Origin: an uncultured Neomegalonema sp.
GTDB taxonomy: Bacteria > Pseudomonadota > Alphaproteobacteria > Rhodobacterales > Rhodobacteraceae
DNA length: 46,381 nt
Assembly (NCBI GenBank): GCA_937948985.1
Contig: CALFAK010000120.1
Span: 1 to 46,381, forward strand
Direction of reading: 5' to 3'
The notes under the pieces: generated by a model
The model's database searches: none
The model's input: the letters and a program-made list of their open reading frames with translations, nothing else
What the model was told of the DNA's origin: nothing
Part shown: positions 1 through 7,759 of the stretch, one piece after another
Numbering within the stretch: the first letter of the stretch is position 1
Layout: each line of letters starts with the position of its first letter
Position numbers and translations under genes: made by a program

Positions 1-314
1 GCAAAGGGCAAAATCGCCATAGACAGCACCACCACCAACAGCGGCCAAAACACCATGTTCAGCCAATCCGGCCAATGCCATTGCGTCGCCGCCGTCAGCA
101 TCAGGGGCACCACAACGTGCCCGACAATCACGATGGTGATCCAGGGATGCATGTCATCGGCACGGTGGTGGTGAAACTCCAACCCGCACTGCGCGCAGAC
201 ATCGTTCACGGAGAGATAGCCGCTGAACATCGTCTTCTCGCCGCATTGGGGACAGTGCCGCCGCACCCCTTTTTTCAGGGCCGTCGATAAATCACGTTCA
301 TCTTTACCGGACAT
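1..314 (-). CDS. DUF983 family membrane protein (3' end cut by window edge)
   Basis: The reading frame begins at an ATG (complement of 312-314) and runs off the left edge of the window, so only about 104 N-terminal residues are visible. The protein starts MSGKDERDLSTALKKG and carries two CxxC pairs (CPQCG and CAQCG, about residues 21-46) that look like a small zinc ribbon. They are followed by HHHRADDMHPW and then two hydrophobic segments. This layout, a Cys-rich head and two membrane helices, is that of the DUF983 family, small inner-membrane proteins of unknown role common in Alphaproteobacteria. It is transcribed away from the EF-hand/sigma operon, so the 169 nt between them must hold divergent promoters. 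Family assignment is by recognition; the function is unknown. Confidence 0.75.
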   Translation of the reverse strand, partial: MSGKDERDLSTALKKGVRRHCPQCGEKTMFSGYLSVNDVCAQCGLEFHHHRADDMHPWITIVIVGHVVVPLMLTAATQWHWPDWLNMVFWPLLVVVLSMAILPF

Positions 315-483
315 ACCCGCCCCCACTTTACACCAGCGAACACACCTATCGCCCCCGCGATAAGATTCACATAGGACGGATTGTCCCGCTCCCCTCCCAT
401 CCCCCGAACCGAAAGTTTTTGCGACGGAATCCGCGATTTGCCCCGTTACATAGTCAACTGGGATTGATGACGGGGAAATCGCG

Positions 484-1062
484 ATGCCGCAAACCACGCG
501 TAAAACATGGCAAGCAAGCCTCAGCGCCGCGCTTTTGGCCCTGATGGTCAGCACCCCGGCAATGGCGGGGCAGATGTCGCTCGCCCCGATGTTTGACGGG
601 ATCGACACCAACGGGGATAACAAAATCTCCGTGACCGAGATGCACCGCGCCGCCGCCAAACACTTCGCCAAGCGCGACCTGAACGCTGACGGAAAGCTTA
701 CCGCTGACGAACGCCAAACCGCTAAAGGCGACCGCATGGACCTTCGCTTCAACCGTATCGACAGCGACAACAGCGGCGCGATCAGCCTTGACGAGATGCA
801 AACCTATGCCGACATCCGCGTCACAAAACGCTTCCGCCGCATCGACTCCAACCACAATGGTGAGATCAGCCGCGAAGAACTGCGCACCATGCGAAAGCGC
901 GGAGGTCATGCTGCCCGCGCCATGCGCCCTGATACCGATGTGACACTCGCGACGGTTGACGCGCGGATGATGACCATGTTCGATCACGCCGATACAAATC
1001 GCGATGGCTTCTTGTCGCGCGACGAGGCAAAACAGATGCGCAGTGCGGGGGTGGGACAATGA
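484..1062 (+). CDS. Exported EF-hand calcium-binding protein
   Basis: This 192-residue protein has an N-terminal signal peptide (about residues 1-28, ending TPAMAG), so it should act in the periplasm. Five EF-hand type loops follow: DTNGDNKISVTE, DLNADGKLTADE, DSDNSGAISLDE, DSNHNGEISREE and DTNRDGFLSRDE, each with the expected acidic pattern at loop positions 1, 3, 5 and 12. It therefore probably binds several Ca2+ ions. A purine-rich ribosome binding site (ACGGGGAAA) lies about 6 nt before the ATG. The stop codon overlaps the next start by 4 nt, which couples translation to the downstream sigma factor gene. It may act as a sensor or buffer for the envelope-stress module it belongs to; that role is inferred from the operon only. 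Confidence 0.85.
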   Translation: MPQTTRKTWQASLSAALLALMVSTPAMAGQMSLAPMFDGIDTNGDNKISVTEMHRAAAKHFAKRDLNADGKLTADERQTAKGDRMDLRFNRIDSDNSGAISLDEMQTYADIRVTKRFRRIDSNHNGEISREELRTMRKRGGHAARAMRPDTDVTLATVDARMMTMFDHADTNRDGFLSRDEAKQMRSAGVGQ

Positions 1063-1718
1063 GTCCGGCCACAACACTCGCACCGGGCCTGACGCTTGGC
1101 GGACGGGACAGTAAACGCCGGACAGGGGGCGCAATGACTGACGATGCGGCCCGCGTTTCACGGGACAGCGATGATGATGACGCGCTGATCCTGCGCTTCG
1201 CATCCGGCGACCAATCCGCCGCGCGCATCCTGTCAGAGCGCCATATCGGTCGCTTGCTGGCGCTGGGAACCCGTATGCTGCGCGACAGCGCCGAGGCCGA
1301 GGATGTGGCACAGGAAACCATGCTCCGCGCCTGGAAGAACGCGGGCGATTGGGAACCGGGTAAAGCCAAGTTCTCGACATGGTTACACAAGGTCGCACTG
1401 AACCTGTGCTATGATCGTTTGCGTAAACGCAAATCCGCCGCGCTTGACGAGGTCGCCGAACCCGTCGATGACCGCGCCTCCGTTCAGGAAACGATGGAGG
1501 GCGAGGAGCGACTGAGCGTTCTGCAAGATGCCATCGCCGCCCTGCCCGAACGCCAACGCGCCGCCATTCAGTTGCGGCATTTTGAAGAACGCGGCAACGA
1601 AGACACCGCAGAAATTTTGGGCGTCAGTGTGGAGGCGGTCGAATCGCTTCTCTCGCGCGGACGCCGCGCATTACGCGAAAAGCTCGCTGGTCAGCGCGCT
1701 TTCCTTTTGGAAGAATGA
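1059..1718 (+). CDS. ECF-type RNA polymerase sigma factor
   Basis: Sigma-70 family member of the small extracytoplasmic-function class, directing RNA polymerase to a stress regulon. Region 2 is visible as LILRFASGDQSAAR followed by DSAEAEDVAQETMLRAWK and FSTWLHKVALNLCYDRLRKRK. Region 4 is the LPERQRAAIQLRHFE ... AEILGVSVEAVESLLSRGRRALREKL helix-turn-helix. Two starts are possible: ATG 1059, which overlaps the EF-hand stop as ATGA, and an in-frame ATG at 1134 (MTDDAARVSRD), which would remove 25 residues of low conservation and give 194 aa, closer to the usual ECF length. The gene overlaps the putative anti-sigma gene by 4 nt, the normal arrangement for an ECF/anti-sigma pair. The regulon cannot be read from the window. 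Confidence 0.88.
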   Translation: MSPATTLAPGLTLGGRDSKRRTGGAMTDDAARVSRDSDDDDALILRFASGDQSAARILSERHIGRLLALGTRMLRDSAEAEDVAQETMLRAWKNAGDWEPGKAKFSTWLHKVALNLCYDRLRKRKSAALDEVAEPVDDRASVQETMEGEERLSVLQDAIAALPERQRAAIQLRHFEERGNEDTAEILGVSVEAVESLLSRGRRALREKLAGQRAFLLEE

Positions 1719-2248
1719 GGCACATGATGAGTGCGGATATGAATATGACGTTGGAACAATTTGAAGAGCTGGCAATGGCCTATGGCGGCACGATTGCCCG
1801 CTGGCCTGAGGAAGAGCGCGCCGGGGCACAGCAGATGCTCCTCGCCTCCGAGGCGGCACGCGAGATGCTCGCCGAGGCAAGCGCCCTCGATGCGACCCTT
1901 GATCTCTGGGAAGCCCCCGCCCCGTCGCAAGCCCTGATGGCCCGCGTCCTCACCGATGCGGCCACTGTCAGCGCGGACCGCCAAAGCGCCGCCCCCGCGC
2001 CCGCACAACCCGCCGCCCCAAAACGCGGATGGTTCGAGACGCTGTTCGGCGGCTCAACGGGCCTGCGCCCGGCTTTCGCAATGGCCTGCTGCCTTGCCGT
2101 CGGCTTCTCACTCGGCTTCAGCGGTGACGTAACCATCGCCCCGACAGAAACCAACCTCGCAGCGGCACAGCAAACTGATTTGATCGATTTCGCCTTCGCA
2201 ATGGACGACGATTCCGATCTGCTGTTCGGTTCGGGAGCGCTGCTGTGA
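1715..2248 (+). CDS. Putative membrane anti-sigma factor
   Basis: A 177-residue protein whose start overlaps the sigma factor stop (ATGA, 1715-1718). The N-terminal half is an acidic/helical cytoplasmic domain (LEQFEELAMAYGGTIARWPEEE, then repeated Ala/Glu-rich helices). One membrane segment follows at about residues 119-136 (PAFAMACCLAVGFSLGFSG), leaving a short periplasmic tail. No ZAS-type zinc motif (HxxxCxxC) is present. This topology, and its place directly after an ECF sigma gene, support an anti-sigma function, but that is inferred from position and topology, not from a recognised anti-sigma domain. Its stop overlaps the next start (GTGA, 2245-2248), so all four genes of the operon are translationally coupled. 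Confidence 0.65.
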   Translation: MRHMMSADMNMTLEQFEELAMAYGGTIARWPEEERAGAQQMLLASEAAREMLAEASALDATLDLWEAPAPSQALMARVLTDAATVSADRQSAAPAPAQPAAPKRGWFETLFGGSTGLRPAFAMACCLAVGFSLGFSGDVTIAPTETNLAAAQQTDLIDFAFAMDDDSDLLFGSGALL

Positions 2249-2742
2249 GCGCAACCCCACCAAGCGGCGGCAAAAGCTGGCTCAAGCCGGTGCTGGCACT
2301 ATCCGTGGCCGCAAATTTGTTCTTTCTCGGCGTGATGGGCGGCAACGCCTTCACCGGTTCCAAAGCCGAAACAAAGCGCCCCACAGGCGACAGCTATTCC
2401 TTCCATCCCCGCGTGATGAAGCAAATCCTGCCGGAGGCACGCCACGACGACATCACCGAATTCCGTAAACAGGCCCGCAAAGGCCTGCGCGGCCAATGGC
2501 AGAATCTCAACACCCTGCGCTTGAAAGTGGATGCAACCCTGCGCGCGGACCCGTTCGACCCCGAAGCCTACTACGCCGCACAACAGGCCGTGATCGAAGC
2601 ACGCGGCACAATGCGTATGTTATCCGAAGAAAAAATCGGCGCCTTCATCGCAACATTACCGCGTGAAGAGCGCATCATGTTGGCCGACGAAACCCTCCGC
2701 CGCCTCAACGAACGCCGCGACTACTGGCGAAAACGCCGCTAA
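2245..2742 (+). CDS. Periplasmic heavy-metal sensor family protein (CpxP/ZraP-like)
   Basis: A 165-residue protein starting at GTG inside the GTGA overlap with the previous gene. It has an N-terminal membrane anchor (about residues 12-32, VLALSVAANLFFLGVMGG). A charged all-helical periplasmic domain follows: FHPRVMKQILPEARHDDITEFRKQARK ... LRLKVDATLRADPFDPEAYYAAQQAVIEARGTMRMLSEEKIGAFIATLPREERIML. The alternating Arg/Glu helices and the LPREER motif match the heavy-metal-resistance/CpxP/ZraP superfamily (LTxxQ-like proteins), which act as periplasmic sensors or chaperones. As the last gene of the ECF operon it is the likely signal input or feedback component. Metal binding itself is not shown: there are no Cys or His clusters. 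Confidence 0.78.
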   Translation: MSATPPSGGKSWLKPVLALSVAANLFFLGVMGGNAFTGSKAETKRPTGDSYSFHPRVMKQILPEARHDDITEFRKQARKGLRGQWQNLNTLRLKVDATLRADPFDPEAYYAAQQAVIEARGTMRMLSEEKIGAFIATLPREERIMLADETLRRLNERRDYWRKRR

Positions 2743-2770
2743 GCCCGCGAGGCGGCGCAAAAGCAATAAA

Positions 2771-4162
2771 CTAAGCCGCGCTTGATATCGGTGCCAGCGT
2801 AACGCGGTTCCGGCCTTCCCGTTTCGAGCGGTACAGCGCCTCATCCGCCGCTTGCATCAATGCATCAGGGGTATTCGTTCCCGGCGATAGACAAGACAGG
2901 CCGATACTCACGGTAATGTCGAGGAACTCTTTTTCCGCGTGGGTGATCTTGAACGGCTTGGCCGCAATCGTGGCGCGCAGGCGTTCCGCAACAACCGCCG
3001 CGCCCTGCAAATCGGTTTCGGGCATCACACCCAAAAACTCTTCACCCCCGATACGCGCACTCAAATCCATACCACGCAGGTTTTGGCGGATACGCTCTGC
3101 GAATTCCTTCAAAACCTCGTCGCCTACCGCATGACCATAAGTGTCATTAACCGCTTTGAACGAATCGATATCCAACAACGCAACCGCCAAATCATGGCCA
3201 TCCGTTTCGGATTTATCGATCTGTGCCTGCAAGTGCGGCATCGCATAGCGACGGTTGTACAGTCCAGTCAGCGGATCGGTAACCGCCAGCTTCAGGCTGT
3301 TATGCACGTTATCACGCAAACGATCCGCATAGCACAGCCGCCGCATTTGCGAACGCAACCGCGCCACCAACTCATTTTCATCAATAGGGCGCATAACATA
3401 ATCATTCGCGCCCAGATCAAGGCTTGCCGAAATCGTCTTGAAGTCACCGTGGTCGACCATCAGCATGATCGCCGCACCACGCGCCTCCGGCGAGGAGCGC
3501 ACTTCCGAGCACAAACGCAAACCGTCGTAGGATTCCAGGCCGGAATTGATCAGCACCAGATCACACGTAACGCTTTGAATACATTCCAAAGCGTCATCCC
3601 GGTTATGCACGATCTCACATTCGATATTAAGGCGCTTCTTGACGGTCTCCGCAATCGCATTGGCCGCGTTAACCCGGTCGTCAACCAACAACATTCTGCC
3701 CGTCAGCATGTCATCGGTAATGTCCGAATATCCGCCGTCAAAGCCCAGTTCACGACAAGTCTCATCACGCAAACGAAGCTCATCTATCATCATCTTCACG
3801 CGCACCAGCGAGCGGACGCGGGCAAAGAGGGCCAGATCATTCGCAGGCTTGGTCAGAAAATCATCCGCACCAACTTCCAACCCGCGCACACGATCCGTTG
3901 GCTGGTCTAACGCGGTGACCATAACAACCGGAATATGCGCGGTCTTGGGATCGGCCTTCAAACGTTTACACGCCTCAAACCCGTCCATGCGCGGCATCAT
4001 CACGTCAAGCAAGATAAGATCAGGATCTTCCGCCTGCGCGACTTCAATGGCCTCGAAACCGTTCGAGGCGGTAAGAACAGAATAATATTCCGACATCAGC
4101 TTGGCTTCGAGCAGCTTCACGTTCGGCAGAATATCATCAACAACGAGGATGCGAGCAGACAT
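2771..4162 (-). CDS. pleD: PleD: response regulator diguanylate cyclase
   Basis: A 463-residue protein with the full PleD architecture: a REC domain (1-120, phosphoacceptor D53 in LILLDVMMPRMDGFEA, acidic pair D9/D10), a second degenerate REC domain (about 150-275, with DLVLINSG where the acceptor Asp would be), and a C-terminal GGDEF domain (about 295-450). The active site reads GGEEF and an allosteric I-site RGMD lies five residues before it, so product-inhibited c-di-GMP synthesis is expected. In Caulobacter PleD drives the motile-to-sessile transition under control of DivJ, PleC and DivK. Here it lies 52 nt downstream of divK on the same strand, the usual alphaproteobacterial pair. Confidence 0.96.
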   Translation of the reverse strand: MSARILVVDDILPNVKLLEAKLMSEYYSVLTASNGFEAIEVAQAEDPDLILLDVMMPRMDGFEACKRLKADPKTAHIPVVMVTALDQPTDRVRGLEVGADDFLTKPANDLALFARVRSLVRVKMMIDELRLRDETCRELGFDGGYSDITDDMLTGRMLLVDDRVNAANAIAETVKKRLNIECEIVHNRDDALECIQSVTCDLVLINSGLESYDGLRLCSEVRSSPEARGAAIMLMVDHGDFKTISASLDLGANDYVMRPIDENELVARLRSQMRRLCYADRLRDNVHNSLKLAVTDPLTGLYNRRYAMPHLQAQIDKSETDGHDLAVALLDIDSFKAVNDTYGHAVGDEVLKEFAERIRQNLRGMDLSARIGGEEFLGVMPETDLQGAAVVAERLRATIAAKPFKITHAEKEFLDITVSIGLSCLSPGTNTPDALMQAADEALYRSKREGRNRVTLAPISSAA

Positions 4163-4214
4163 TAACCCCAGCCTTTCCCGGCAGATAGACCCATTGCACC
4201 CTTCCTAGAGAGAA

Positions 4215-4580
4215 CTAGTCTAGGAAACGTTTAACAGTAGCCAAAAAATCAGCGACCGAGATGGGCTTCGCGATATAATCCTCGCAGCCCCCGTCACGGA
4301 TCTTCTCTTCATCGCCCTTCATTGCAAACGCCGTTACGGCCACAACAGGGATATGCCGAAGCTCATCTTCTTCTTTCAGCCATTTCGTGACCTCCAAACC
4401 GGAAACCTCTGGCAACTGAATATCCATAAGAATCAAATCAGGCGTTTGCGTTCGCGCAATTTCCAGCGCTTCCATGCCGTTCTGCGTCTGCAATGTGCGA
4501 TAGCCTTGCGCATCCAGCAGGTCATGAAACAGCTTCATGTTCAGTGCATTGTCTTCGACAATGAGGACTGTTTTAGACAT
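4215..4580 (-). CDS. divK: DivK: single-domain cell-cycle response regulator
   Basis: A 121-residue stand-alone receiver domain that is nearly superimposable on Caulobacter Div[19 protein letters not shown] at the N-terminus, phosphoacceptor D53 in [17 protein letters not shown], the switch Thr in [16 protein letters not shown] and the conserved Lys in YIAKPISV. DivK has no output domain. It acts by protein-protein contact with the histidine kinases DivJ, PleC and DivL to control CtrA activity and PleD phosphorylation. It is the first gene of a divK-pleD transcription unit and is divergent from the DUF3572 gene. The 5' side contains paired TTAAC half-sites at 4638-4657 that might be regulatory. 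Confidence 0.96.
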   Translation of the reverse strand: MSKTVLIVEDNALNMKLFHDLLDAQGYRTLQTQNGMEALEIARTQTPDLILMDIQLPEVSGLEVTKWLKEEDELRHIPVVAVTAFAMKGDEEKIRDGGCEDYIAKPISVADFLATVKRFLD

Positions 4581-4637
4581 TCACAGACGCTCCAGTAAAC
4601 GCGCCTATGTTGGGCGCACCGTGTATAATCAGCATAC

Positions 4638-4657
4638 GTTAACGCGATATCCGTTAA
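4638..4657. promoter_or_regulatory. Paired TTAA half-sites in the divK/DUF3572 intergenic region
   Basis: The divergent interval upstream of divK contains GTTAACGCGATATCCGTTAA, two TTAA cores 11 nt apart, followed directly by a further TTAA. The known CtrA box is TTAA-N7-TTAA, so the spacing does not fit. A similar pair (GTTAACGCG, then CCGTTAA, with a different spacer) occurs on the minus strand at 32052-32074 upstream of the glycine-zipper gene. It is recorded as a candidate binding site only. Confidence 0.25.
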
Positions 4658-4736
4658 TTAAGTCTTTCACACCTGCCCGTCGATGGTTAAGCCAGTAGAG
4701 GGATCGAAATGCGGCAAACAACCGGAACGGAATGTG

Positions 4737-5039
4737 ATGCAAAAGGCACACACTAACCCTAAGGGCGAGCAAAACGCATCTGTGATCGGGCTGCAAGCAT
4801 TATCATTTATTGCAATGGATGAAGATTTATTCGGCGCATTGCTCAATCAAGCGGGGACCGATGCCGCCGATATAAGGGCGCGCGCATCTGATCCTGTGTT
4901 TTTAGGCTTTGTCCTCGATTTTATACTCCAAGAGGACCAAACCGTTATCGCCTTCGCATCCAGCCAACGGATATCACCCGAAGATGTCATGCGTGCCCGG
5001 ATGGACTTACCCGGTGGAGACATCCCGCATTGGACATGA
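4737..5039 (+). CDS. DUF3572 family protein
   Basis: A small acidic, mostly helical protein of about 100 residues. The conserved core reads ASVIGLQALSFIAMDEDLFGALLNQAG, then ASDPVFLGFVLDFILQEDQTVIAFA, then a C-terminal SPEDVMRARMDLPGG. This is the DUF3572 pattern, found almost only in Alphaproteobacteria and often beside divK/pleD; its function is unknown. I chose ATG 4737 because homologues begin shortly before the LQALSFIA core and GGAACGGA precedes it at a suitable distance. An in-frame ATG at 4683 would add 18 unconserved residues. The stop lies inside the start region of the HAD gene, so the two are translated as a unit. Confidence 0.8.
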   Translation: MQKAHTNPKGEQNASVIGLQALSFIAMDEDLFGALLNQAGTDAADIRARASDPVFLGFVLDFILQEDQTVIAFASSQRISPEDVMRARMDLPGGDIPHWT

Positions 5040-5698
5040 CTTCCGAACTGCACGAGGCCGTCACACCACAGCTTGAAGCCCTCTCAATCGACCCTGATCG
5101 CGCGCTTTTAATCGTAGATGTCGATGAGGTGATCGTATGCTTGGCGGATCATCTTGCGGAATTTGCGGCCGAAAACGCTTTCTCCCTAAAGTTGACAAGC
5201 TATCAACTCGATGGCGCGTTGAAGCGGCATGACGGCTCAGTGGCAAGCAAAGAAGAATTTAACGCACTTTTCCGTAATTTCTTTGAAACCCAGACACTTA
5301 GACAACGTCTCTATCCGGGCGCGAATCGTGTATTGAACACGCTTTCGCGCGATATGCAGGTCGTCATTCTAACCAATGTGCCTTTTTACGCCCATGCCGA
5401 CCGCATTAAAAACCTCAATGGTCACGGTCTTGATTTCCCGATCATCGCCAATGCCGGCCCCAAAGGCGCGCCGCTTCGCTGGCTGGCCGCGCAAGTAAAC
5501 GCCCCTGTCGCCTTCATCGATGATTCGCCCTCGCAACTGGCATCATCGGCCAAACACGCACCCGATGTGACCCGCATCCACTATGTCGGCGACGAGAAAC
5601 TGCGCGCCTTCGTGACCCCCGTAGAGGCGGCACAGCATCACGCGGACAGCTGGGCGGAGCTGCAAACCCTGCTCATGCGCGTTCTGACGCACCCTTAG
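5030..5698 (+). CDS. HAD-like hydrolase
   Basis: A haloacid-dehalogenase superfamily protein of about 222 residues. Motif I is LLIVDVDEVIV (nucleophile D30 and acid/base D32), motif II is VVILTNVP, and motif IV is VAFIDDSPSQLASS. A helical cap sits between motifs I and II. The substrate is not predictable, but phosphatase chemistry is expected. Two starts compete. TTG 5030 has GGAGA (5016-5020) at an ideal 9 nt. ATG 5036 overlaps the DUF3572 stop as ATGA but sits 15 nt from that site. The difference is two residues. The gene is translationally linked to DUF3572, and dnaG follows after a 48-nt gap. Confidence 0.8.
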   Translation: MDMTSELHEAVTPQLEALSIDPDRALLIVDVDEVIVCLADHLAEFAAENAFSLKLTSYQLDGALKRHDGSVASKEEFNALFRNFFETQTLRQRLYPGANRVLNTLSRDMQVVILTNVPFYAHADRIKNLNGHGLDFPIIANAGPKGAPLRWLAAQVNAPVAFIDDSPSQLASSAKHAPDVTRIHYVGDEKLRAFVTPVEAAQHHADSWAELQTLLMRVLTHP

Positions 5699-5746
5699 TA
5701 GCCCCCGCCGCTTGCGAATCGCCGCCCCGTGACACATCTGTAAGAT

Positions 5747-7759
5747 ATGGCGATAACCCCGACATATCTCGATCAGCTTCGCGCCCGCTTATCTATTGCG
5801 GAGGTTGTCGGGAAACGAGTCGACTGGGATGTACGCAAATCCAACCCCGCGCGCGGCGATTACTGGGCCTGCTGCCCGTTCCACGGCGAAAAATCCCCCA
5901 GCTTCCATGTCGAGGACCGCAAAGGCTTTTTCTATTGCTTCGGCTGTCACGAAAAAGGCGACGCGATCGGCTTTGTTATGCGCAGCGACAACCTCGCTTT
6001 CCACGAGGCGGTCGAGATGCTGGCCCGCGAGGCCGGAATGCCGCTCCCCGAACGCGATCCCGAAGCGGGCAAGCGCGAGGAAAAGCGTAAAGGTCTGAAC
6101 GAGGTGATGGAGGAAGCCCAACGCTTCTACCGCACCCAACTGTCATCCGCCGCCGCCCGCGAGGCCCGCGAATACCTGCAACGGCGCGGCCTGACTGCGC
6201 AGACGCTGGAAACCTTCGGCATCGGCTTCGCCCCGCGCGGCCCGAATGCTTTGGGTGATCACCTTCGCGACAAAGGCTACGCCCCGGCGGTGCAAGGCGA
6301 AGCCGGGCTGGTTGGCAGCCGCGATGACGGCTCGACTTATGACCGTTTCCGCGAGCGCATCACTTACCCCATCCGCGATCAGCGCGGCAAAACCATCGCT
6401 TTCGGTGGCCGCGCCATGAGCGATAACGCGCAAGCCAAATACCTCAACTCCCCCGAAACACCGCTCTTTTCAAAGCGCAACACCCTCTACAATTTCGGCC
6501 CCGCCCGCGCCGCCGCCGGTAAAGGGCAACAAATGATCGTTGCCGAGGGTTATATGGATGTCATTGCCCTGCATCAGGCCGGCTTCAACGCCGCTGTTGC
6601 ACCACTGGGGACCGCGATGACGGAGGAGCAGCTTAATCTGCTGTGGCGGGCGGTGGATGAACCGCTGATCGCTCTCGATGGTGACGCGGCGGGCCTGCGC
6701 GCCGCAGAACGCACATCACAGCTTGCCCTCCCGGTCCTTCAACCGGGCAAAACCCTTCGATTCGCGCTTCTGCCCCAAGGCAAAGACCCCGATGACCTGA
6801 TTCGTTCTGAAGGCCGCTCCGCTATCGATGCACTGATCGAACGCGCCGAACCGCTCTCGGAATTTTTATGGCGCAGTGAAAGTGAAAAACAATCTCTGGA
6901 AACACCGGAGCGCCGCGCGGCCTTCGATGCCCGTATCCGGGTTCTGCTCAGCGGCATCGGTGACATGGGTGTCCGCAACCATTACGAGGCCGCTTTCAAG
7001 GAACGCCGGGCCTCTCTTTTTGCGCCTAAAAAATCCGGGGGAACCACCCGTTTTCCGCAGAAACCCGGTGGTTTTGATCGCAACGGCCCGCGTGGCGGCA
7101 TGGGCCACCCCCCCCTCGCCGCCCGCAATGAAACCCGCCGTTCATCGCTGGCCATGCAAGGCGAAATCAACCAGCGCGCGATGCTGGAGAGCGAAATTCT
7201 CCGCCGTGCTTTCGCCTCCCCAAGCGCCCTTGCGGTATGTTGCGATTCGCTCGCTACGACAGATTTTGCGAATCGGGATCTTGACTTGATTCGTGCAGCC
7301 CTCATATCAGCATACTTCGATCTCGCCGATCAGGAGACAGGCATGACCGTCTCATCACTCCGGACGGAGACCCGGCGAAAAATGGTACGTTTCGACCAAG
7401 CGCTCTTCGAGCGTTTGACTTCTTATGGTGAAGATTCATCGGACAGTGACCATTTAACGTCAGCAATAGAACGGTACAACGCGATTTGCGCACGGGAGAT
7501 CGAACGCCGCGAAGCAGAAGAACGCTTTTCACAGGACGGAGATGAAGGGTCATTTCAACGGATGATTGCCGCAAGAGCATCCCATCAGGCGGAGCTAAGC
7601 CGCGTTGTTCCGGCAATCGCCGAAGAGGACACCGCGAGCGTACAACCCTACATCGACCAGGAACTGTGGAAAAAGACTAAGAAACGCCGCCACGAAGGCA
7701 CTGATTCCCGCAACGCCCTGACGCGAAGCGAGACGACGAGAGATGATAATGGCCGCTAA
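5747..7759 (+). CDS. dnaG: DNA primase DnaG
   Basis: Synthesises RNA primers for chromosomal replication at the fork together with the DnaB helicase. The 670-residue protein shows the N-terminal CHC2 zinc ribbon (C43-x2-H46 and C64-x2-C67), the RNA polymerase core and the TOPRIM domain, with catalytic E267 in [13 protein letters not shown] and the DGD motif at D311/D313 ([10 protein letters not shown]). The C-terminal part (about 430-670) is the divergent helicase-binding region. It contains a low-complexity basic linker. Length is normal for Alphaproteobacteria. The last codons overlap the start of rpoD, reproducing the conserved dnaG-rpoD macromolecular synthesis pair; rpsU is absent, as is usual in this class. 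Confidence 0.97.
   Translation: MAITPTYLDQLRARLSIAEVVGKRVDWDVRKSNPARGDYWACCPFHGEKSPSFHVEDRKGFFYCFGCHEKGDAIGFVMRSDNLAFHEAVEMLAREAGMPLPERDPEAGKREEKRKGLNEVMEEAQRFYRTQLSSAAAREAREYLQRRGLTAQTLETFGIGFAPRGPNALGDHLRDKGYAPAVQGEAGLVGSRDDGSTYDRFRERITYPIRDQRGKTIAFGGRAMSDNAQAKYLNSPETPLFSKRNTLYNFGPARAAAGKGQQMIVAEGYMDVIALHQAGFNAAVAPLGTAMTEEQLNLLWRAVDEPLIALDGDAAGLRAAERTSQLALPVLQPGKTLRFALLPQGKDPDDLIRSEGRSAIDALIERAEPLSEFLWRSESEKQSLETPERRAAFDARIRVLLSGIGDMGVRNHYEAAFKERRASLFAPKKSGGTTRFPQKPGGFDRNGPRGGMGHPPLAARNETRRSSLAMQGEINQRAMLESEILRRAFASPSALAVCCDSLATTDFANRDLDLIRAALISAYFDLADQETGMTVSSLRTETRRKMVRFDQALFERLTSYGEDSSDSDHLTSAIERYNAICAREIERREAEERFSQDGDEGSFQRMIAARASHQAELSRVVPAIAEEDTASVQPYIDQELWKKTKKRRHEGTDSRNALTRSETTRDDNGR

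Noticed and set aside
2743..2770. Possible terminator between the sensor gene and pleD
   Set aside because: The 28-nt convergent gap has GC-rich bases but no good stem and no T-run.
2939..3910. A 323-codon open frame antisense to pleD
   Set aside because: No domain, no start signals, and fully inside a well-defined PleD.
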